Below are positions 8,212 to 8,748 of a stretch of 8,748 nucleotides of DNA, one piece after another. The stretch is from Pseudodesulfovibrio sp. Its GTDB lineage: Bacteria > Desulfobacterota > Desulfovibrionia > Desulfovibrionales > Desulfovibrionaceae. The translations under genes and the position numbers were made by a program. Every line of letters starts with the position of its first letter. Within the stretch, counting starts at the first letter, position 1. The notes beneath the pieces were generated by a model. That model was given only the letters and a program-made list of their open reading frames with translations. It was not told the origin of the DNA and searched no databases. The stretch spans positions 1 through 8,748 of the forward strand of contig JAFLJW010000120.1 in NCBI GenBank assembly GCA_022712815.1, in the 5' to 3' direction.

Positions 8212-8263
8212 TATAATCAAAGGAGAGAGAAGAGATATGGAAGGCCACCTGCGGCGGCGATGA
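8212..8263 (+). promoter_or_regulatory. Leader-like element: TATAAT, Shine-Dalgarno and 8-codon ORF
   Basis: A perfect TATAAT (8212-8217) is followed by AGGAG (8221-8225) and an ORF at 8237-8263 encoding MEGHLRRR, which ends in three consecutive Arg codons. The -35 region is poor (ATAACT at a 17-base spacer, three of six). The Shine-Dalgarno follows the TATAAT by only three bases, so a transcript from that -10 would probably not include all of it. The parts may therefore belong together only by chance. A translated leader peptide is possible but unproven. Confidence 0.2.
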
Positions 8264-8370
8264 AGAACGAGCAAAGAGGTTTCGTCCCCTCCGGGCCGAG
8301 GTACTTTTGGACCAAAGCGACCAAAAGTACCCAGATATGGACCCGCCCCAATGGCAAGAGCTTTTTTTGA
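8260..8370 (+). other. 36-codon ORF, probably spurious, over an intergenic repeat
   Basis: ATG 8260 overlaps the stop of the 8-codon ORF (ATGA) and opens a 36-residue frame ending at TGA 8368-8370. The peptide, beginning MKNEQRGFVPSGP, crosses the perfect hairpin at 8300-8331. No domain or membrane segment is visible. The DNA from about 8247 to 8331 resembles, from memory, an intergenic sequence found repeatedly in Desulfovibrio-type genomes, so the frame is probably a by-product of the repeat and not a gene. Confidence 0.3.
8300..8331. repeat. Perfect 11-bp inverted repeat, likely part of a dispersed repeat
   Basis: GGTACTTTTGG (8300-8310) is the exact reverse complement of CCAAAAGTACC (8321-8331), with a ten-base spacer. 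A competing small hairpin, TTTGG-A-CCAAA (8306-8316), uses the left arm and part of the spacer. No T-run follows directly; seven T (8362-8368) lie 30 bases further on. It is 107 bases past the ligase stop, so it could be a transcript-end structure on either strand, but a repeat-family hairpin is the better reading. Confidence 0.6.
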
Positions 8371-8748
8371 TGGTGGTGCAGAATCGAATGCAGTCATATA
8401 GTCGGCCTATGCTCATGGCATGGCCCTGATGGATTCCGCGCCCAAGACCCTTATCAAAAATACGACTTTTCAGTCATGGGTACTTACAGGTTCTTCTTGG
8501 GCCGGTTCGACCTGTTTATCATTAAATAATCACTTATCGCATTTCGGCGGAAGGTTCTGCAGAGGCTTGATACTCTTCATTTTTTGTCAGTAAAATTCAA
8601 GCCATACGCGCCATCTTGTTGGCTTGAGCAACCGAAGTTCGAGCATTACCTCGTCGTTCCATGGGGCTTGCCAACCACAAACTTCGACTATCCTTTTTGT
8701 TAAGGCAGTGCCGCAGGAGTGCTCGACCTCCGTGGATGAGCAACGTGC
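8371..8748. other. Gene-poor tail without a supported gene
   Basis: No convincing coding region is seen. The stretch is more AT-rich than the genes before it. It holds an 8-bp inverted repeat, GCCCAAGA (8440-8447) and TCTTGGGC (8495-8502), and a 6-bp one, ACAGGT (8486-8491) and ACCTGT (8510-8515). Towards the end are short inverted pairs CGAAGTT/AACTTCG (8633-8639, 8680-8686) and TCGAGCA/TGCTCGA (8639-8645, 8720-8726), and a direct repeat TGAGCAAC (8625-8632, 8737-8744). On the minus strand a frame runs from the window edge to TGA at 8587-8589 (53 codons), but the + strand is also open over much of it, so coding is not established. Confidence 0.5.

Noticed and set aside
8093..8416. 107-codon minus-strand open frame starting in the tail
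   Set aside because: It runs through the repeat hairpin and into the end of the ligase gene. The composition is low quality and there is no domain, so it is most likely a repeat artefact.
8495..8520. GGTTCGACC resembling a tRNA T-arm
   Set aside because: The bases after the loop do not pair with those before it to form a five-bp stem, and there is no acceptor stem or anticodon arm nearby.

Overview
The window carries three complete protein genes, all on the + strand, followed by about 550 bases with no convincing gene. The medium GC content, the Cache/PAS/GAF sensor kinase and the fused ADP-forming acyl-CoA synthetase suggest a sulfate-reducing bacterium of the Desulfovibrio/Pseudodesulfovibrio type. 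That placement rests on family recall, because the window holds no rRNA or other taxonomic marker.

Layout. Positions 50-3388 encode a membrane-bound sensor histidine kinase (extracytoplasmic Cache sensor, PAS, GAF, PAS, HisKA, HATPase), with no receiver domain and no response regulator gene in view. Positions 3389-3605 hold a terminator-like hairpin, an inverted repeat and a promoter candidate set among three AGTTTAC repeats. Positions 3606-5933 encode a large MscS-type mechanosensitive channel with a signal peptide and about 11 predicted membrane segments. Positions 5934-6074 hold a strong 13-bp hairpin. Positions 6075-8192 encode a fused alpha-beta ADP-forming acetate/acyl-CoA ligase that starts at TTG. 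Positions 8193-8748 hold a leader-like cluster (perfect TATAAT, Shine-Dalgarno, 8-codon ORF, 36-codon ORF, perfect 11-bp hairpin), probably a dispersed intergenic repeat, and then a low-information tail.

The hairpins between the genes suggest three separate transcription units, not one operon. The shared theme is general physiology: environmental sensing, osmotic protection, and energy conservation by making ATP from acyl-CoA. I found no CRISPR array, tRNA, rRNA, transposase or defence system. The least ordinary items are the repeat-decorated promoter region of the channel gene, the charged insertions in the channel, and the leader-like repeat after 8193.
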